From: CAZYTM01 sp964649725
Lineage (GTDB): Bacteria; Desulfobacterota; Desulfuromonadia; Geobacterales; Geobacteraceae
Length of the DNA: 64,000 nucleotides
Direction of reading: 5' to 3'
Assembly: GCA_964649725.1 (NCBI GenBank)
Contig: CAZYTM010000001.1
Span: 434,001-498,000, forward strand
The notes below the pieces were generated by a model. That model was not told where the DNA came from and searched no databases. It was given only the letters and a program-made list of their open reading frames with translations. The translations under genes were made by a program, and so were the position numbers. Positions 62,120 through 64,000 of the stretch are shown piece after piece; positions within the stretch are counted from its first letter, which is position 1; each line of letters begins with the position of its first letter.

Positions 62120-62986
62120 ATGCCAAGTCTGAAGAGTATCAAGAAAAGGATCGGCTCGGTTAAAAATACCAGGCAGATCACTAAGGCCATGAAGATGGTT
62201 TCGGCCGCTAAGTTGCGGCGGGCCCAGGAAAACGTCATGGCTGCACGCCCATATGCAAAAAAGATGGGTGAAGTTTTGGAACGCCTGGCCCAAAATGTAG
62301 AACCGGAGTGTAGTCCGCTTTTGCATCAACGCACCAAGGAGAAGGGGCTGCTTATAGTAGTGACTTCTGATCGCGGTTTATGCGGTGGGTTCAATGCAAA
62401 TCTCTGCAAGGCTGCTGACCGTTTTCTTAAGGAAAAGAAAAATGAGTTCAGTGAACTGACAGTAATGACCTTAGGTCGTAAAGGGTATGATTTTCTTAAA
62501 AATCGCCACACTGTGCGGAAAAATTATGCCAATTCGCAGGCCAATCTTAATTACCAGACAGCCGCTCTGCTAGCTCAGGAAGTGATCGAAGGGTTTGTTG
62601 CTGAAGAGTACGATGAGGTCTATTTGATATTTAATGCTTTCCGAAGCGTAATGTCACAGGATATTACCCTGGAGAAACTTCTACCCATTACCCCGCCGAA
62701 AGGCTCTGAGGATGATGTTATGCCTCCGCAGTATATCTATGAGCCGTCTGAAGCGGCGTTGTTGGCAGAATTGCTGCCAAAGCATATTGAGGTGCAGTTT
62801 TTCAAGGCAATGCTTGAATCGCTGGCTGCTGAACATGGAGCCCGAATGACAGCTATGGACAGCGCCTCGAAAAATGCCTCCGAGATGATCAGCAAGCTGA
62901 CTCTGCAGTACAATCGTGCTCGCCAGGCAGCAATAACCAAGGAGTTGATGGAAATCATCTCAGGTGCTGAATCGGTAAAAGGATAA
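62120..62986 (+). CDS. atpG: ATP synthase F1 subunit gamma
   Basis: 288 residues. The central rotor shaft: N-terminal IKKRIGSVKNTRQITKAMKMV and C-terminal MTAMDSASKNASEMISKLTL are the two conserved coiled-coil ends. Start ATG at 62120 follows AAGGA. Twenty bases after atpA. Confidence 0.97.
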   Translation: MPSLKSIKKRIGSVKNTRQITKAMKMVSAAKLRRAQENVMAARPYAKKMGEVLERLAQNVEPECSPLLHQRTKEKGLLIVVTSDRGLCGGFNANLCKAADRFLKEKKNEFSELTVMTLGRKGYDFLKNRHTVRKNYANSQANLNYQTAALLAQEVIEGFVAEEYDEVYLIFNAFRSVMSQDITLEKLLPITPPKGSEDDVMPPQYIYEPSEAALLAELLPKHIEVQFFKAMLESLAAEHGARMTAMDSASKNASEMISKLTLQYNRARQAAITKELMEIISGAESVKG

Positions 62987-63045
62987 TTCGGATCCAGATC
63001 CAAAACAATAGATGGCCCGTCAGGCCGCAGGAGGAAGGAATTACC

Positions 63046-64000
63046 ATGAGTCAGAACATCGGGAAAATATCGCAGGTTATCGGCGCCGTTATTGACGTCG
63101 AGTTTGAGCCGGGGAAACTCCCCCCCATATACAATGCGCTCAAAGTGACTAACCCTGCAATCGACGACCGGGAGTGGAACCTGGTTCTAGAAGTAGCACA
63201 GCATTTGGGTGAAAATGCAGTGCGGACCATTGCCATGGATTCCACTGACGGTTTAGTGCGTGGTCAGCAGGTACTCGATACCGGCAAGCAAATAGTAATG
63301 CCGGTCGGTCGTAAAACCCTTGGCCGTATTCTCAACGTGATAGGCGAGCCGGTTGATGAAATGGGCCCAGTTGGCCACGAGAAAGAATATGAAATTCATC
63401 GTCCTGCTCCCTCCTTCCAAGATCAATCGACCAAGGTTGAATCGTTTACCACAGGTATCAAGGTTGTTGATCTCCTTGCACCATATGCTCGCGGCGGTAA
63501 GATTGGATTGTTTGGCGGTGCAGGTGTTGGCAAGACCGTTCTGATTATGGAATTGATCAATAATATTGCCAAACAGCACGGTGGGTTCTCGGTATTTGCC
63601 GGCGTCGGCGAGAGAACCCGCGAAGGTAACGATCTCTGGCATGAAATGAAAGACTCGGGGGTTATAGATAAGGCCGCCCTAATATACGGTCAGATGAACG
63701 AGCCTCCAGGGGCTCGTGCCCGGGTTGCCCTATCGGCGCTTTCAGTAGCTGAATACTTCCGCGACGAAGAAGGACAGAACGTTCTCCTCTTTATCGATAA
63801 CATCTTCCGATTCACCCAAGCCGGCTCCGAAGTTTCAGCACTCCTCGGCCGTATACCCTCAGCGGTTGGTTACCAGCCAACCCTGGCCACCGAAATGGGC
63901 GAATTACAGGAGCGGATTACCTCAACCAATAAGGGTTCTATAACCTCTGTTCAGGCTATTTACGTGCCGGCTGACGACTTGACCGACCCCGCTCCGGCAA
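63046..64000 (+). CDS. atpD: ATP synthase F1 subunit beta (3' end outside window)
   Basis: The first ~318 residues are present; the frame is open at the right edge. Start GKISQVIGAVIDVEF, Walker A GGAGVGKTVLIMEL, the catalytic segment GVGERTREGNDL and Walker B LLFIDNIFRF are all canonical. Beta carries the catalytic sites of ATP synthesis. AGGAGGAAGG precedes the ATG. atpC is expected next but is beyond the window. Confidence 0.98.
   Translation, partial: MSQNIGKISQVIGAVIDVEFEPGKLPPIYNALKVTNPAIDDREWNLVLEVAQHLGENAVRTIAMDSTDGLVRGQQVLDTGKQIVMPVGRKTLGRILNVIGEPVDEMGPVGHEKEYEIHRPAPSFQDQSTKVESFTTGIKVVDLLAPYARGGKIGLFGGAGVGKTVLIMELINNIAKQHGGFSVFAGVGERTREGNDLWHEMKDSGVIDKAALIYGQMNEPPGARARVALSALSVAEYFRDEEGQNVLLFIDNIFRFTQAGSEVSALLGRIPSAVGYQPTLATEMGELQERITSTNKGSITSVQAIYVPADDLTDPAPA

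Noticed and set aside
1..64000. CRISPR arrays, tRNA or rRNA genes, insertion sequences
   Set aside because: No regularly spaced repeats, no cloverleaf-like sequence in the gaps and no transposase gene were recognised by eye.

Overview
The window reads as chromosomal DNA of a Geobacter-type anaerobic deltaproteobacterium (Desulfuromonadia/Geobacterales), probably not far from the replication origin. The evidence is the gene content: gyrA followed by gpsA, hemE and hemH with an AhbD-like radical SAM enzyme, SelB, a complete HdrABC/Flx-type electron-bifurcating cluster, c-type cytochrome maturation genes, many PAS/histidine-kinase proteins including one with a CxxCH haem motif, and a parA-parB-atp block. 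The genus is inferred from gene content and from remembered gene order in Geobacter, not from a database search.

Layout. 1-4.1 kb: 3' end of gyrA, a HEAT-like protein and gpsA. 4.2-10.3 kb: three consecutive sensor kinases, two with N-terminal receiver domains. 10.4-12.1 kb: a two-gene ABC-2 transporter. 12.2-18.5 kb: haem genes (AhbD-like rSAM, hemE, hemH) with an alpha/beta hydrolase, an ACT-domain protein, def and slyX between them. 18.5-21.6 kb: a zinc-ribbon microprotein, a MoxR ATPase and a large TraB/DUF5682-like protein. 21.6-28.9 kb (minus strand): a chemoreceptor, selB and two ABC exporter half-transporters. 29.3-36.6 kb: hdrC-hdrB-hdrA, an MvhD/FlxD-like gene, two iron-sulfur subunits and an NAD-binding flavoprotein. 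36.7-38.2 kb: ResC/CcsA- and ResB-like genes. 38.2-42.5 kb: a plasmid-type small protein, an exported cyclophilin, a short PrmA-like methyltransferase, a phosphohexomutase and an orphan ParA plus ribbon-helix-helix pair. 42.6-48.6 kb: uvrA, a diguanylate cyclase, a cupin, a DMT transporter and a DUF3187 barrel. 48.6-57 kb (more AT-rich): a TraF/FadL-like barrel, PBP1A, HU, a thioesterase, a TusA-like protein and two sensors without output domains. 57.2-64 kb: parA, parB and atp genes for b', b, delta, alpha, gamma and beta (truncated by the window end).

How they work together. The hdr/flx block is a plausible cytoplasmic NADH/ferredoxin/thiol-disulfide bifurcation module. The haem genes and the cytochrome-maturation pair supply a cytochrome-rich respiratory chain. 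The ATP synthase block lacks subunits a and c, which must lie elsewhere.

The most unusual signal is a pair of related minus-strand elements on either side of the alpha/beta hydrolase gene (about 14561-14751 and 15754-15937). Each has an extended -10 box, a shared AGGTAGCTACC palindrome at the expected start site, several GGA motifs and a GC-rich hairpin at the far end. They look like paralogous small RNAs, or tiny peptide genes, of about 170-180 nt. I do not recognise the family. A second oddity is the ABC exporter gene ending at 27139, whose natural N-terminus appears to begin at an ATT codon overlapping the stop of a 15-codon upstream ORF. No tRNA, rRNA, CRISPR array, insertion sequence or parS site was recognised by eye.
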